A DNA stretch of 64,000 bases. Origin: a virus. A model generated the notes under the pieces. That model did no database searches, was not told where the DNA came from, and saw only the letters and a program-made list of their open reading frames with translations. The position numbers and the translations under genes are program-made. The stretch spans positions 1 to 64,000 of IMG/VR virus record IMGVR_UViG_3300030098_004409, one strand, 5' to 3'. Positions 14,163-23,592 of this stretch are shown one piece after another (position 1 is the first letter of the stretch; every line of letters starts with the position of its first letter).

Positions 14163-16610
14163 ATGAGCCAAAATATAAAAATCAAAAAAAGAAACGGTCG
14201 TCTGGAAGAAGTAAACCTAGACAAGGTAAACAAGTGTGTAGAAAGAGCGTCCGAAGGTCTAGATGACGTTTCTGTTAGTGAAGTGGTGTTAGATGCGAGT
14301 CTACAGCTGTACAACAAAATACCTACATCTGAAATAAATAAAGCTCTAATTCTTTCTGCTAGATCAAAGATAGAAAAAGAACCTAACTACGCTTATGTTG
14401 CGGCGAGGATGCTTCTAAGTAACCTGTACAAAGAAGTATTTGGGGAGTCAGTAGATGTAGATAAGTTCGAGGATCAGTATAAGAAGTCTTTTGTGCGCAA
14501 CATAAAGAAATTAGTCAAAGAAGAACGTCTCAGTGAAAGACTTTTGTCTTATGATCTTGATGTTATTGCTGAAGCTATCACGCCCTCCCGTGACCACCTA
14601 TTCAAGTACCTCGGTATTCAAACCTTATATGATAGATACTTTATACATTTACAGGGTCGCAGGATGGAGACACCTCAAGCTTTCTACATGAGAGTAGCTA
14701 TGGGGCTGTGTCTATCAGAAGAGAACAAAGAGCAGAAAGCAATAGAAATATATAATATGATGTCTGAATTCAGATACTCACCTTCAACTCCCACTCTATT
14801 CAATAGTGGCACACGCAGGTCACAGCTTTCATCCTGCTACTTGAGTACTGTTGGGGACTCTATCGACGGCATCTTCGGCACTCTTCATGGTCAAGCAAGG
14901 CTCTCTAAGTACGCTGGCGGTCTTGGTGTGGATTGGTCTGGAGTCAGAGCTACGGGTGGCTACATTAAGGGAACCAACGGCAACTCTACTGGTCTAGTAC
15001 CTTGGCTTAAAATATTTAATGATTTATTGGTGGCTGTCAATCAGGGCGGTAAGCGCAAAGGCGCTGGATGCGCATATATAGAACCTTGGCATTTGGATGT
15101 AGAAGATTTCTTGGAGTTAAGAAAGAATACCGGAGATGACCGCCGGAGATGTCACGATATGAACACAGCCCTCTGGATTCCAGATGAATTTATGTTAGCC
15201 GTGAAGAAGAATCAAGACTGGTATCTTTTTGACCCATCTGAATGTAAAGAATTACATGATACCTACGGCAAAGAGTTTAGCAAACATTATAGAAGGTATA
15301 AGAAACTAGCTGACGCTGGAGAAATAAAAAACTACAGGGTCATAAACTCAAAAGATCTTTGGAAGAAAATGCTTACAGCCCTATATGAAACGGGTCATCC
15401 TTGGATTACATTTAAAGACCCATCTAATATTAGATATTCTAATAAACATGAGGGTGTAGTTCACTCCTCTAATTTATGTACAGAGATATTGCTACATACG
15501 TCTCCAACAGAATACGATGAGGGCAATATTGTTAAAGTTGGCGAGACAGCCGTTTGTAACTTAGCCAGCATAAATTTGGCATCACACCTGAAAGTTCGCA
15601 CAGTAGACTGGAAGAAATTACAAAAAACTATAGAAGTAGCCATTAGAGGTCTGGATAATGTCATCAACCTAAACTTTTATCCCACAGAAGAAGCAAAAAG
15701 AGCAAACCTAAAGCATAGACCTGTCGGTCTTGGAATTATGGGGACTCATGACGTTCTTCATAAGCTAGGGATACCCTACAATTCAAAGGATGCTGTTGTA
15801 TTATGTGGCAGAATTCAAGAATTCATATCTCTTCATGCAATTAAGACATCCGCTTTAATAGCCAGAGAAAAGGGTCAATACCCCTCCTTTGAGGGATCGG
15901 AGTGGAGTCAGGATAATTTTCCGATAGATACTTATTGTAATTTGATGAATCAGAGAGACCCCCAAAGAGCAGATAATGTGTATAAAAGAGAGGACTTCGA
16001 GAACTTTACTGAAGAATGGGAAGAAGCTAGGGAGCTAGTCAGGAGACACGGTATGCGTAACAGCAACGTGATGGCAATCGCCCCTACTGCAACGATCTCA
16101 TACATTCAGGGTTGTTCTCAGTCTATTGAACCAGATTACTCAGTTCTCTATGTTTACTCAACCTTGAGTGGAGAGTTTACTATGGTCAACGAACACTTTG
16201 TTGCAATGGCCAAAAAGAAGGGTATTTGGTGTCAAGAGCTGGTAGACGCTCTAAAAACTGCTGATGGCGATGTCATGGCGGTAGATCTGGATGAGGATAT
16301 TCAGAGAGAGTTTATCACTGCTTTTGACATAGAACCAGAAATTTTGATTGAGGCTGCGGCTGAAAGACAAAAGTGGATTGATATGGGACAGTCACTAAAC
16401 CTTTATAACAAACACGACAGCCTCAAATTTTTGAATGATCTTTATTTTTCTGCTTGGGAGAGTGGCCTTAAAACTACTTACTACTTAAGAGGTAAAGCCG
16501 CAACTAGAGTGGAAAAATCAACAGTTAGCTTTAAGTCTGCTGAAGAGCCTGAAGGTGAAGAGATCAAAGCTTGTTCTATTTTAGATCCCGGATGTGAGAG
16601 TTGCCAGTGA
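14163..16610 (+). CDS. nrdA: class I ribonucleotide reductase, large (alpha) subunit
   Basis: An 815-residue protein from ATG 14163; the open frame reaches back to a GTG at 14121 but that lies in the terminator stem. An N-terminal ATP-cone (residues about 5-95) gives allosteric control. Catalytic residues are all present: Cys225 (LSSCYLS), Asn437-Cys439-Glu441 (SNLCTEI) and Cys465 (AVCNLA), with the C-terminal redox pair in CESC (811-814). It reduces ribonucleoside diphosphates to deoxy forms with NrdB. Phages use it to raise dNTP supply. The stop overlaps the GTG of a small gene. Confidence 0.97.
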   Translation: MSQNIKIKKRNGRLEEVNLDKVNKCVERASEGLDDVSVSEVVLDASLQLYNKIPTSEINKALILSARSKIEKEPNYAYVAARMLLSNLYKEVFGESVDVDKFEDQYKKSFVRNIKKLVKEERLSERLLSYDLDVIAEAITPSRDHLFKYLGIQTLYDRYFIHLQGRRMETPQAFYMRVAMGLCLSEENKEQKAIEIYNMMSEFRYSPSTPTLFNSGTRRSQLSSCYLSTVGDSIDGIFGTLHGQARLSKYAGGLGVDWSGVRATGGYIKGTNGNSTGLVPWLKIFNDLLVAVNQGGKRKGAGCAYIEPWHLDVEDFLELRKNTGDDRRRCHDMNTALWIPDEFMLAVKKNQDWYLFDPSECKELHDTYGKEFSKHYRRYKKLADAGEIKNYRVINSKDLWKKMLTALYETGHPWITFKDPSNIRYSNKHEGVVHSSNLCTEILLHTSPTEYDEGNIVKVGETAVCNLASINLASHLKVRTVDWKKLQKTIEVAIRGLDNVINLNFYPTEEAKRANLKHRPVGLGIMGTHDVLHKLGIPYNSKDAVVLCGRIQEFISLHAIKTSALIAREKGQYPSFEGSEWSQDNFPIDTYCNLMNQRDPQRADNVYKREDFENFTEEWEEARELVRRHGMRNSNVMAIAPTATISYIQGCSQSIEPDYSVLYVYSTLSGEFTMVNEHFVAMAKKKGIWCQELVDALKTADGDVMAVDLDEDIQREFITAFDIEPEILIEAAAERQKWIDMGQSLNLYNKHDSLKFLNDLYFSAWESGLKTTYYLRGKAATRVEKSTVSFKSAEEPEGEEIKACSILDPGCESCQ

Positions 16611-16744
16611 GATTCATAGAATTTAGACAAAGTGGGACATCGCCCATCAAATATAGATTAGAACTTAACCCCAAAGAAGCAGAAGAAGTCAAAGAACTAT
16701 TGCAACAGATAATTGAAAGATTGAATAAACATGAAGAAAAGTAA
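16607..16744 (+). CDS. 45-residue protein between nrdA and nrdB
   Basis: GTG 16607 overlaps the nrdA stop (GTGA), and the stop overlaps the nrdB start by 14 bases. It encodes a short protein, MRFIEFRQSGTSPIKYRLEL then a Glu/Lys-rich helix. The tight coupling on both sides and the even codon pattern argue that it is translated. No known family; a regulator of the reductase or a translational coupler is possible. Confidence 0.5.
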   Translation: MRFIEFRQSGTSPIKYRLELNPKEAEEVKELLQQIIERLNKHEEK

Positions 16745-17738
16745 AGAAATTATATCAGACAAAGTGGCCACTGTAAATCAGATACTGCCGCACACTAATA
16801 AGTGGGCGTGGGATCTATTTATTGACGGAGCAGCCAATAATTGGATGCCTACAGAAATTTCCATGTCTAAGGATATTGAACAGTGGAAGTCAAATACGCT
16901 ATCAGATGATGAAAGGTTGGTTGTAAAGAGATGTCTTGGTTTCTTTGCGGGCTCAGAGTCTTTAGTCGCAAATAATCTCTTGCTTAGTATATTTAAATAC
17001 GTTACTGATCCTGAATGTCGTCAGTATATATTAAGACAGGCATACGAAGAAAGCCTGCACAATCTTACCGTAGTTTATGTCTGCGATTCTCTAAACTTGG
17101 ATATTGAAGAAGTTTATCAGGCTTATAACTCTATCCCTAGTATCAAAGCTAAGGATAACTTTCTGATGAACATCACCACAGACATCAATAGACCAGATTT
17201 TAATATAAACACATTAGAAGGAAAGAGAGAGTTCCTTCGCAATATCATTACTTATTATATCATCTGCGAAGGAATTTTCTTCTTTTCGGGCTTTGCTATG
17301 TTGCTATCTTTCAATAGACAAAACAAGTTGCCGGGAATTGGAGAACAAATTCAGTACACTTTGAGAGATGAGAGCCTACATATTAAGTTTGGCACTACAT
17401 TGATTAATAGACTTAGAGAAGACAACCCAAAGATCTGGACTAAGGCTATGGAAAAAGAAACTATTGAACACATAGAAACAGCAATGGAGTTAGAGCTTGC
17501 ATACGCTAGAGAGGTTTTACCTAATGGGATTCTCGGCCTTAACTCCGACATGTTTATTGATTATGTGCAGTTTATTGCCAATAGAAGGTTGAGCAACTTG
17601 AACTTGCCTTCTCCGTTTGAAGACACGCAGAATCCTTTTCCTTGGATGAGCGAGATCATTGATTTGGAAAAATGCAAGAACTTTTTTGAAACAAGAGTAA
17701 CAGAGTATTCAGTGGGTAATTTAGTAGACGATTTTTAA
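16731..17738 (+). CDS. nrdB: ribonucleotide reductase small (beta) subunit, class Ic-like
   Basis: A 335-residue R2 subunit. Metal ligands are Glu76, Glu107, His110, Glu180, Glu214 and His217. The residue at the radical-tyrosine position (four after His110) is Val114. In Chlamydia trachomatis NrdB the ligands are E89, E120, H123, E193, E227 and H230 with Phe127, a constant offset of 13. This subunit therefore belongs to the Chlamydia-type class Ic group, which uses a Mn/Fe cofactor rather than a tyrosyl radical. The C-terminus ETRVTEYSVGNLV carries the conserved Tyr for radical transfer. Confidence 0.95.
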   Translation: MKKSKEIISDKVATVNQILPHTNKWAWDLFIDGAANNWMPTEISMSKDIEQWKSNTLSDDERLVVKRCLGFFAGSESLVANNLLLSIFKYVTDPECRQYILRQAYEESLHNLTVVYVCDSLNLDIEEVYQAYNSIPSIKAKDNFLMNITTDINRPDFNINTLEGKREFLRNIITYYIICEGIFFFSGFAMLLSFNRQNKLPGIGEQIQYTLRDESLHIKFGTTLINRLREDNPKIWTKAMEKETIEHIETAMELELAYAREVLPNGILGLNSDMFIDYVQFIANRRLSNLNLPSPFEDTQNPFPWMSEIIDLEKCKNFFETRVTEYSVGNLVDDF

Positions 17739-17750
17739 AAGGTATTAGCT

Positions 17751-18749
17751 ATGTCAAGAATTTTCTGGGCCTGCCAGTCAGTATACATAGATGGTTCGTA
17801 TGTTAAAGGCGTTCAATCTGTGGGTCTAGATATAGCTAACGAATGGGAAACTCTTGCTCCAGATAAGGGTATTCAAGATTTTTTTCTGCAGGAAAGACAC
17901 AAAGTAGGGAATCCAAAACCTGAAATCACCTGCACTATAGAAAGACATGTAAGGGTTGATACTCTTCCTCTAATTTTTAACTGTACCGATGGGCATGTTT
18001 TATCGAAAACTGGTGGTGGATTAGGTTATTGTGGCTGGGACGACGGCTTTAAAGAGTATACCATAGATATAGCTTACGGTAGTGAAGACTATACATACGG
18101 AAGTTCTACTCAAGTGAGAACACTTAAATATTGTCTCATACAGGACATTTCTTATAGTTTCTCTGTTGATGGCTTCTTCACTGAGACTATAACATTTGTA
18201 ACTAACTATATGGAAAACGGTTCGGGTAAAGCTGGAACTCAAAGTTATGGAGACCTAGCAAGTGAAGAACGGGGTGACGACCTCGTTGGTAGAAGATTTA
18301 ATTTTCTTACCGACGCAAGTAGTCTCGGCTACGGTTTTCTTACTGACGGTGCTATTCAGTCCGTTTCTGCAAGTATCTCATTTAGCTACGAAGAAATACC
18401 TGAAAAAGGTTTAATCAAAGGTGCGGCTACCGAGTCTGAGCAAAACTATTGGAAATATCAGACATTGCCAGTTTCTATCAGCGGAGAGGTGACATCTGTA
18501 ATAACGAGCGACTACGCCACAAAGTTAAAAATACAAACAGCGACAACTAACCTACCCGCAACCGCACTTAGATTCAAACTTCAAAGGTATGGAGGCGGGT
18601 CAAGCAGTATTCTCGATATTGACTTTGGTTCTAAAAATAATTGTACCGGAATCAGCACTAGCGGAGGTACTGCAGGTAGTAACGATAATGTTGAAGTTAC
18701 TGCATCATTTCAAAATGTAGAAAATTATTTTAAACTAACCAAATCATAA
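17751..18749 (+). CDS. probable virion structural protein (tail-tube-like?)
   Basis: A 332-residue protein, beta-rich, Gly/Ser/Thr-rich, with no catalytic motif. The opening SVYIDGSYVKGVQSVGLDIA and the repeated pattern of short strands recall phage tail-tube or neck proteins, which start with a specification of their own type. Two similar-looking segments (about 110-160 and 180-225) may be internal repeats. It lies just before the DUF1501 cluster and shares AAGGAG spacing. Role inferred. Confidence 0.42.
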   Translation: MSRIFWACQSVYIDGSYVKGVQSVGLDIANEWETLAPDKGIQDFFLQERHKVGNPKPEITCTIERHVRVDTLPLIFNCTDGHVLSKTGGGLGYCGWDDGFKEYTIDIAYGSEDYTYGSSTQVRTLKYCLIQDISYSFSVDGFFTETITFVTNYMENGSGKAGTQSYGDLASEERGDDLVGRRFNFLTDASSLGYGFLTDGAIQSVSASISFSYEEIPEKGLIKGAATESEQNYWKYQTLPVSISGEVTSVITSDYATKLKIQTATTNLPATALRFKLQRYGGGSSSILDIDFGSKNNCTGISTSGGTAGSNDNVEVTASFQNVENYFKLTKS

Positions 18750-18759
18750 GGAGCAAATC

Positions 18760-20019
18760 GTGTTAGATTTTATTTTTGATCGCAGGAATTTTTTGAGGAT
18801 AGGAAGTATTGGCGCAGGACTAAGCGCTGTTGGTTTGTCTGATTACGCCTTGGCCCAAGACGCTCTGTCGAATCAAGATAAAGCTGTTGTTTGGGTATGG
18901 CTCGGAGGAGGACCAACTCAGTTTGAGACATTTCATGCCCCAAATGATACGGTTCCTACAGAATGGCAACCAATCAACGGAGCAATTCACGACCCCAAAA
19001 CCAATATAACATTGGGTGCTGACTGGACAGGTCTAGCCCAACATACCTCTAAGCTAAACGTAATAAATTCTTTTAGCCACAAAGATTCATCGCACAGACA
19101 AGGTACACACTTCATGATGACTGGGCATTATAACCCAGAAAGAACCACAACGTCTATAGCTAAATACCCATCTTTTGGTTCTATTGTTTCCGCTGTCTAT
19201 GGTGCGAATCACCCCCAAAATGGAGTACCAACTTATGTTAAACAAGGTAAAATTGAAGGTGATGAAGGTGCTTGGCTGGGTGGAGCATTTAAACCATTTG
19301 ATCCGTCCAATAAAGACAATCTCACACCAAGAATTGAAATCGACAGATTCAACAACAGAAAACAACTCTTAGGAGCCATAGGTTCAGCGGCTAAAGATAT
19401 ATCTGGAGCAGGAGCTGAATCAGTTGGATTTTACAAAGGTCAAGCCTACGATGTTATTCTCGGTTCTGCTAAAGATGCATTTGCAACGGATAAAGAAACA
19501 GAACAGATGAAAGCTCTATACGGTTCAGAAAAAGCCAACGATATCGGTGAACAGATGCTGTTAGCTCGTCGTCTTGTCGAGCATGGCACAAAATTTGTTA
19601 CCGTACACTACGGAGGATGGGATATGCACAGTAATATCTCAGACGCATTAAAGAAAAGAGTAGCCCCTGTCGATAAAGCTATTAGCGGATTTCTACAAGA
19701 TGTGTGGGATAAGGGTTTAAATGATAAAGTATTATTAGTGGTTACGGGAGAATTTGGAAGAACCAAGATCAACGCAAACGCCGGTAGAGATCACTGGCCC
19801 GCTATTACGCCAATGATGATGGCTGGTGGAAACTACGATTCAGGTAGGACTATCGGAGCATCAGACAGATCATACAGCCCAGTAGAAAATCCGGTTGGGC
19901 CACTAGATTTACAAGCAACACTATTTAATCATTTCGGGATAAGTAACGAAATTCAGCGTGTTGATAACGGTGGAAGACCAAGATATTTATTGGAAGGTGA
20001 AGCAAAGGTAATACTATAA
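18760..20019 (+). CDS. DUF1501 protein 1, Tat-signal (alkaline phosphatase/sulfatase-like fold)
   Basis: A 419-residue protein, GTG start with AAGGAG 6 bases upstream. The N-terminal DRRNFLRIGSIGAGLSAVG followed by AxAQ is a twin-arginine export signal. The body has the DUF1501 marks: WLGGGPTQFETFH, then HYGGWDMH and GEFGRTKINANAGRDHWP, where His and Asp residues would bind metal as in the alkaline-phosphatase superfamily. It lacks the Pro that follows GRT in its paralogues. Enzymatic substrate is not established for the family. Predicted to act outside the cytoplasm. Confidence 0.9.
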   Translation: MLDFIFDRRNFLRIGSIGAGLSAVGLSDYALAQDALSNQDKAVVWVWLGGGPTQFETFHAPNDTVPTEWQPINGAIHDPKTNITLGADWTGLAQHTSKLNVINSFSHKDSSHRQGTHFMMTGHYNPERTTTSIAKYPSFGSIVSAVYGANHPQNGVPTYVKQGKIEGDEGAWLGGAFKPFDPSNKDNLTPRIEIDRFNNRKQLLGAIGSAAKDISGAGAESVGFYKGQAYDVILGSAKDAFATDKETEQMKALYGSEKANDIGEQMLLARRLVEHGTKFVTVHYGGWDMHSNISDALKKRVAPVDKAISGFLQDVWDKGLNDKVLLVVTGEFGRTKINANAGRDHWPAITPMMMAGGNYDSGRTIGASDRSYSPVENPVGPLDLQATLFNHFGISNEIQRVDNGGRPRYLLEGEAKVIL

Positions 20020-20561
20020 TGAAAAAAGAAGATTACGCAAAAGACTTAAATCAATTCTGCGCTGAAGGTGGATATACAGAAGATATTACGGAAGACAACT
20101 TTGTAATACCCGCAGAAGCAGACTACGAAGATTTTGGTGAAGATACCGAAGACTGGGATATTGCGGAAGCAAAGCCGGGACTTTGGGAAAACATTAGAAA
20201 GAAAAAGCAGCGAGAAGGTGACGATTACAAGCCCGCTAAACCGGGAGATCCTGATCGACCAGATCCAAAGTCTTGGAAGAAAGCTCAAAAACCTAAAGAT
20301 GACGATAAATCTAAAGGCTCTGAGTATCAAGGCAGAAAAGTAAAACTTAATAAGCCCTTTAGGACTCCTGATGGCCCAAAGAAGTTTTCTGTTTATGTTA
20401 AGAATGAAAAGGGTAATGTAGTCAAGGTTAACTTTGGCGACCCTAACATGGAAATTAAAAAAGACGATCCAGCAAGACGCAGAAGTTTTAGAGCCCGTCA
20501 CAAGTGTGACACTCCCGGCCCTAAGTGGAAAGCAAGATACTGGTCGTGCAAGAAATGGTAA
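20019..20561 (+). CDS. conserved phage protein with C-terminal basic Cys/Trp motif
   Basis: A 180-residue protein. The N-terminal third is acidic (IPAEADYEDFGEDTEDW). The middle is Lys/Pro-rich. The C-terminal about 70 residues contain VYVKNEKGNVVKVNFGDPNM, then RRRSFRARHKC and KARYWSCKKW. I recall this C-terminal pattern in many marine phage proteins of unknown function. It overlaps the DUF1501 stop by one base. Function unknown; charge suggests nucleic-acid or capsid interaction. Confidence 0.7.
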   Translation: MKKEDYAKDLNQFCAEGGYTEDITEDNFVIPAEADYEDFGEDTEDWDIAEAKPGLWENIRKKKQREGDDYKPAKPGDPDRPDPKSWKKAQKPKDDDKSKGSEYQGRKVKLNKPFRTPDGPKKFSVYVKNEKGNVVKVNFGDPNMEIKKDDPARRRSFRARHKCDTPGPKWKARYWSCKKW

Positions 20562-20570
20562 GAGGAAATT

Positions 20571-21878
20571 ATGAATTGCAAAGGAAATAATATTGGTCGC
20601 AGATCTTTTCTGCATGTCGGCTTTTTGGGTGGCTTGGGTTTAACTTTATCGGATTACTTCCGAATGAAGACGGCGCAGGCTGACCAAAAATTCTACGAAA
20701 GCATAGAAGGCCCAGCTAAAAGTGTTATATTTATTTATCTTCCGGGAGGTATGGCTCATCAGGAAACTTTTGATCCCAAACCTTTCGCTCCTCTGGAATA
20801 CAGAGGGCCGATGTCTAGCATTGAAACGGTAGTTCCCGGAACTAGATTAAATGAAATGATGGCTAAAACAGCTAAAGTTACCGACAAGATGACTATTATT
20901 CGCAGTATGACACATGGAGAAGCAGCTCATGAACGAGGCACACACAATATGTTTACTGGCTATAGACCTAGCCCAGCCCTTCAATATCCATCAATGGGAT
21001 CAGTGGTTGCGCATGAGTTTGGGCCTCGTCAAAACCTTCCTCCATATGTCTGCATCCCAAACCAACCAAACGAATTTGCAGGTACTGGATATTTAAGTAG
21101 CTCGTTTTCGGGTTTTAGTTTGGGTGCTGACCCAGCAAGCTCTGGCTTTCAAGTACGAGACCTAAAACTTCCAGCAGGAGTGAATGATGGAAGATTTGGT
21201 ACTAGAAGAAAGATGCTTTCTGCGGTAAATGATTACTTTGCAAATAAAGAAAAGTCAGACTCTTTGGATGCTGTAGATTCGTTCTATGATAGAGCTTATA
21301 GTTTAATCAGTAGCGAAAAAGCTCGTGATGCATTTGACATTAATAAAGAGAGCGATGCTATGCGAGATAAATATGGTAGAAATACTGCTGGAGCTCGTAT
21401 GCTTTTGGCTCGTCGTTTAGTTGAAGCTGGAACCCGTTTCGTCACACTAACTTATGGCGGCTGGGATATGCATGACAATATAGAAAGTGGTATTCGTGGA
21501 CAAGTGCCTGCATTGGATCAAGGGCTTGCGGCTCTTATTGAAGACCTCAGTGACAGAGGACTGCTTGATTCTACTCTAGTATGTCTAGCATCTGAGTTTG
21601 GAAGAACACCGAAGATTAACGCTACCGCTGGGCGTGACCACTGGCCAAAAGTTTTCAGTGTAGTTATGGCTGGTGGAGGAATCAAAAACGGCATGGTCTA
21701 TGGTACTTCTAATGCAACTGCAAGTGAGCCAGACGAAAATGCCATGACGGTAGAGGACTGGGCTGCGACAATCTATAATCGAATTGGTATTGTTTCCGAC
21801 AAAGAGCTTATGGCTCCCGGCGACCGTCCCATTGAGATTGTTGACGGCGGAGAAGTTAGACAAGAATTAATAGTATAG
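20571..21878 (+). CDS. DUF1501 protein 2, Tat-signal
   Basis: A 435-residue protein, GAGG before the ATG. Signal GRRSFLHVGFLGGLGLTLSD, then AQA before the mature part. Motifs YLPGGMAHQETFDPK, TYGGWDMHDN and SEFGRTPKINATAGRDHWP are complete, and it is the paralogue closest to planctomycete DUF1501 proteins. Predicted as a folded, exported metal-dependent hydrolase-like protein with no assigned substrate. It is the longest of the four. Confidence 0.92.
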   Translation: MNCKGNNIGRRSFLHVGFLGGLGLTLSDYFRMKTAQADQKFYESIEGPAKSVIFIYLPGGMAHQETFDPKPFAPLEYRGPMSSIETVVPGTRLNEMMAKTAKVTDKMTIIRSMTHGEAAHERGTHNMFTGYRPSPALQYPSMGSVVAHEFGPRQNLPPYVCIPNQPNEFAGTGYLSSSFSGFSLGADPASSGFQVRDLKLPAGVNDGRFGTRRKMLSAVNDYFANKEKSDSLDAVDSFYDRAYSLISSEKARDAFDINKESDAMRDKYGRNTAGARMLLARRLVEAGTRFVTLTYGGWDMHDNIESGIRGQVPALDQGLAALIEDLSDRGLLDSTLVCLASEFGRTPKINATAGRDHWPKVFSVVMAGGGIKNGMVYGTSNATASEPDENAMTVEDWAATIYNRIGIVSDKELMAPGDRPIEIVDGGEVRQELIV

Positions 21879-21888
21879 GGAGAATTAA

Positions 21889-22107
21889 ATGCCTTTACCA
21901 AAAAGAAATAAAGATGAAGATGCTAAAAATTTTGTAAATCGCTGCATGTCTAGCGACGTAATGAAAGAAGAGTATCCAAGTCACCAGCAGAGGGTTGCTG
22001 TGTGCATTAGTCAATCACGAGCCGCTTCTACCGCAGAAGGCTTAGCCGCTGCTAGTGAAGAGCTTATTTATGAAAATATCAAAAAGGAGACACGAGATGA
22101 AGTTTAA
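21889..22107 (+). CDS. small conserved phage protein (RCMSxxxMKEE motif)
   Basis: A 72-residue protein with GGGAGA before the ATG. The N-terminal FVNRCMSSDVMKEEYPSHQQ and AVCISQSR is a short motif I recall from phage structural, portal-associated and protease-linked proteins in many metagenomes. The C-terminus is Ala/Glu-rich and helical. No enzymatic site. It overlaps the next gene by 11 bases. Confidence 0.6.
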   Translation: MPLPKRNKDEDAKNFVNRCMSSDVMKEEYPSHQQRVAVCISQSRAASTAEGLAAASEELIYENIKKETRDEV

Positions 22108-22291
22108 AATACCGCTGATAGCAATTATTATAGTTGCGGCAATATGTTTCATTAACAAAGAGGAGATAAAAGATATGTTTAACAGCGATCAACCAGCAGT
22201 TTGTAAAGTTTGTGTAGATGAGTGTCCATGTCTAGAAACAAGTTGCATTTGTGATGTTAATATCTGCAAATGTGAAAAGTGCGTTAGTTAA
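22097..22291 (+). CDS. small membrane-anchored Cys-rich protein
   Basis: A 64-residue protein, start ATG 22097 with AAAGGAG upstream. An N-terminal hydrophobic helix (residues about 5-19) anchors or exports it, followed by a short acidic linker. A tail holds nine cysteines between residues 36 and 62 in CxxC, CxC and CxxxxC spacings (for example CPCLETSCIC). Such a tail could bind metal or be disulfide-stapled outside the cell. It sits between two DUF1501 genes. No named family recognised. Confidence 0.6.
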   Translation: MKFKIPLIAIIIVAAICFINKEEIKDMFNSDQPAVCKVCVDECPCLETSCICDVNICKCEKCVS

Positions 22292-22308
22292 AAAATTAGA
22301 GGTGTATT

Positions 22309-23592
22309 ATGCTTAATTTATCACGTAGAAGTTTTTTGTCCGTAGGTGGTCTCGGTCTTCTTTCTATGCCACAAGTGTTGCGTGCCCAAGAGGAAAGCGG
22401 AACGTCTCATAAGGCTGTTATCAATATATTTCTTGGCGGTGGCCCACCGCACCAAGACATGTGGGATATAAAGACTGAAGCTCCATCGGAAATCCGTGGC
22501 CCATTTAAACCGATCTCGACCAACGTGGCGGGAGTATACATCGGAGAGTGTTTTCCACAAATTGCGTCTATGTTTGATAAATTTACTGCGGTTCGTTCTG
22601 TAGTTGGATCAGATGGCGCTCATGATGGATACCAGTGTGTTACCGGATGGAGCCGGAAAGATATGGTTTCTGGAGTCAACTACCCTGCTATTGGAGCGTG
22701 CGCTTCTAAAATTTTGGGGTCTGTTGATCCTGCCGTACCAGTTGCGGTAGGATTGGCAGAACCTACACAGCACAACCCTTGGTCAGAAGCTGGAGGTGCT
22801 GGCTACCTTGGAGATACACATAAACCATTTAAGCCAAACGGTGAAATGATGAAAGACCTAAAACTCAACATGCAAGTTGAGAGGTTTAAGAATAGAAAAG
22901 ATTTGTTAACAGGATTTGCAGAACTAAATAAAACTATAGACAAAGCTGTTAACGTAGACACCTTCACTGAAGAAGCCTTTGGTGTTTTAGCATCAAGCTC
23001 TCTAGTAGACGCTTTAGACTTGTCAAAGGAAGATCCAAAGATTAGAGAAATGTATGGAGATGGCAAGCCATTCAAATTCCAATACGACGGAGCGCCCACA
23101 GTCAATGAGCATGTGCTTATGGCTCGTCGCTTGGTGTCTGCTGGGGCACGCTCTGTCACACTGTCTTATGGAAGATGGGACAGTCATGGCTCTAACTTCG
23201 ATTTGGTCAGAGATCACGGAGCTAAACTTGACCAATGCGTGTCAGCACTTGTTCGAGACCTTGACCAACGTGGCATGCTTGATGACACACTTGTTGTAGT
23301 GTGGGGAGAATTTGGCAGAACACCTAAGATTAACCCAAAGGGTGGTCGTGACCACTGGCCTCAAGTGTCATGCGCTTTGCTCGCTGGCGGAGGATTTAGT
23401 CACGGCCAAACTATTGGAGAAACAAACAGACTTGGTGAGACTCCTGAATCTAGACCAGTACATATTCAAGAAATATGTGCTACAATGTATAGAGGTTTAG
23501 GTATTGATACAATGTCCACGACTTTACTAGACAACACTGGAAGACCTCAATATCTTCTAGATCACAGAGAACCACTTAAGGAGTTAATATAA
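22309..23592 (+). CDS. DUF1501 protein 3, Tat-signal
   Basis: A 427-residue protein with GAGGTG before the ATG. Signal SRRSFLSVGGLGLLSMPQVL ends in RAQ. Motifs FLGGGPPHQDMWDIK, SYGRWDSHGS (the second Gly is Arg and Met is Ser) and GEFGRTPKINPKGGRDHWP. The differences in the GGWDMH-equivalent suggest a different substrate from paralogues 1 and 2. Predicted exported. Confidence 0.92.
   Translation: MLNLSRRSFLSVGGLGLLSMPQVLRAQEESGTSHKAVINIFLGGGPPHQDMWDIKTEAPSEIRGPFKPISTNVAGVYIGECFPQIASMFDKFTAVRSVVGSDGAHDGYQCVTGWSRKDMVSGVNYPAIGACASKILGSVDPAVPVAVGLAEPTQHNPWSEAGGAGYLGDTHKPFKPNGEMMKDLKLNMQVERFKNRKDLLTGFAELNKTIDKAVNVDTFTEEAFGVLASSSLVDALDLSKEDPKIREMYGDGKPFKFQYDGAPTVNEHVLMARRLVSAGARSVTLSYGRWDSHGSNFDLVRDHGAKLDQCVSALVRDLDQRGMLDDTLVVVWGEFGRTPKINPKGGRDHWPQVSCALLAGGGFSHGQTIGETNRLGETPESRPVHIQEICATMYRGLGIDTMSTTLLDNTGRPQYLLDHREPLKELI

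Noticed and set aside
14121-14163. Upstream GTG start for nrdA giving 14 extra residues
   Set aside because: The GTG is inside the terminator-type stem; the extra residues are not conserved-looking and the ATG at 14163 gives the usual ATP-cone start.
20046-20615. 189-codon minus-strand frame
   Set aside because: Antisense to the basic protein at 20019-20561; hydrophobic low-complexity product, no ribosome site, and plus-strand coding is clear.
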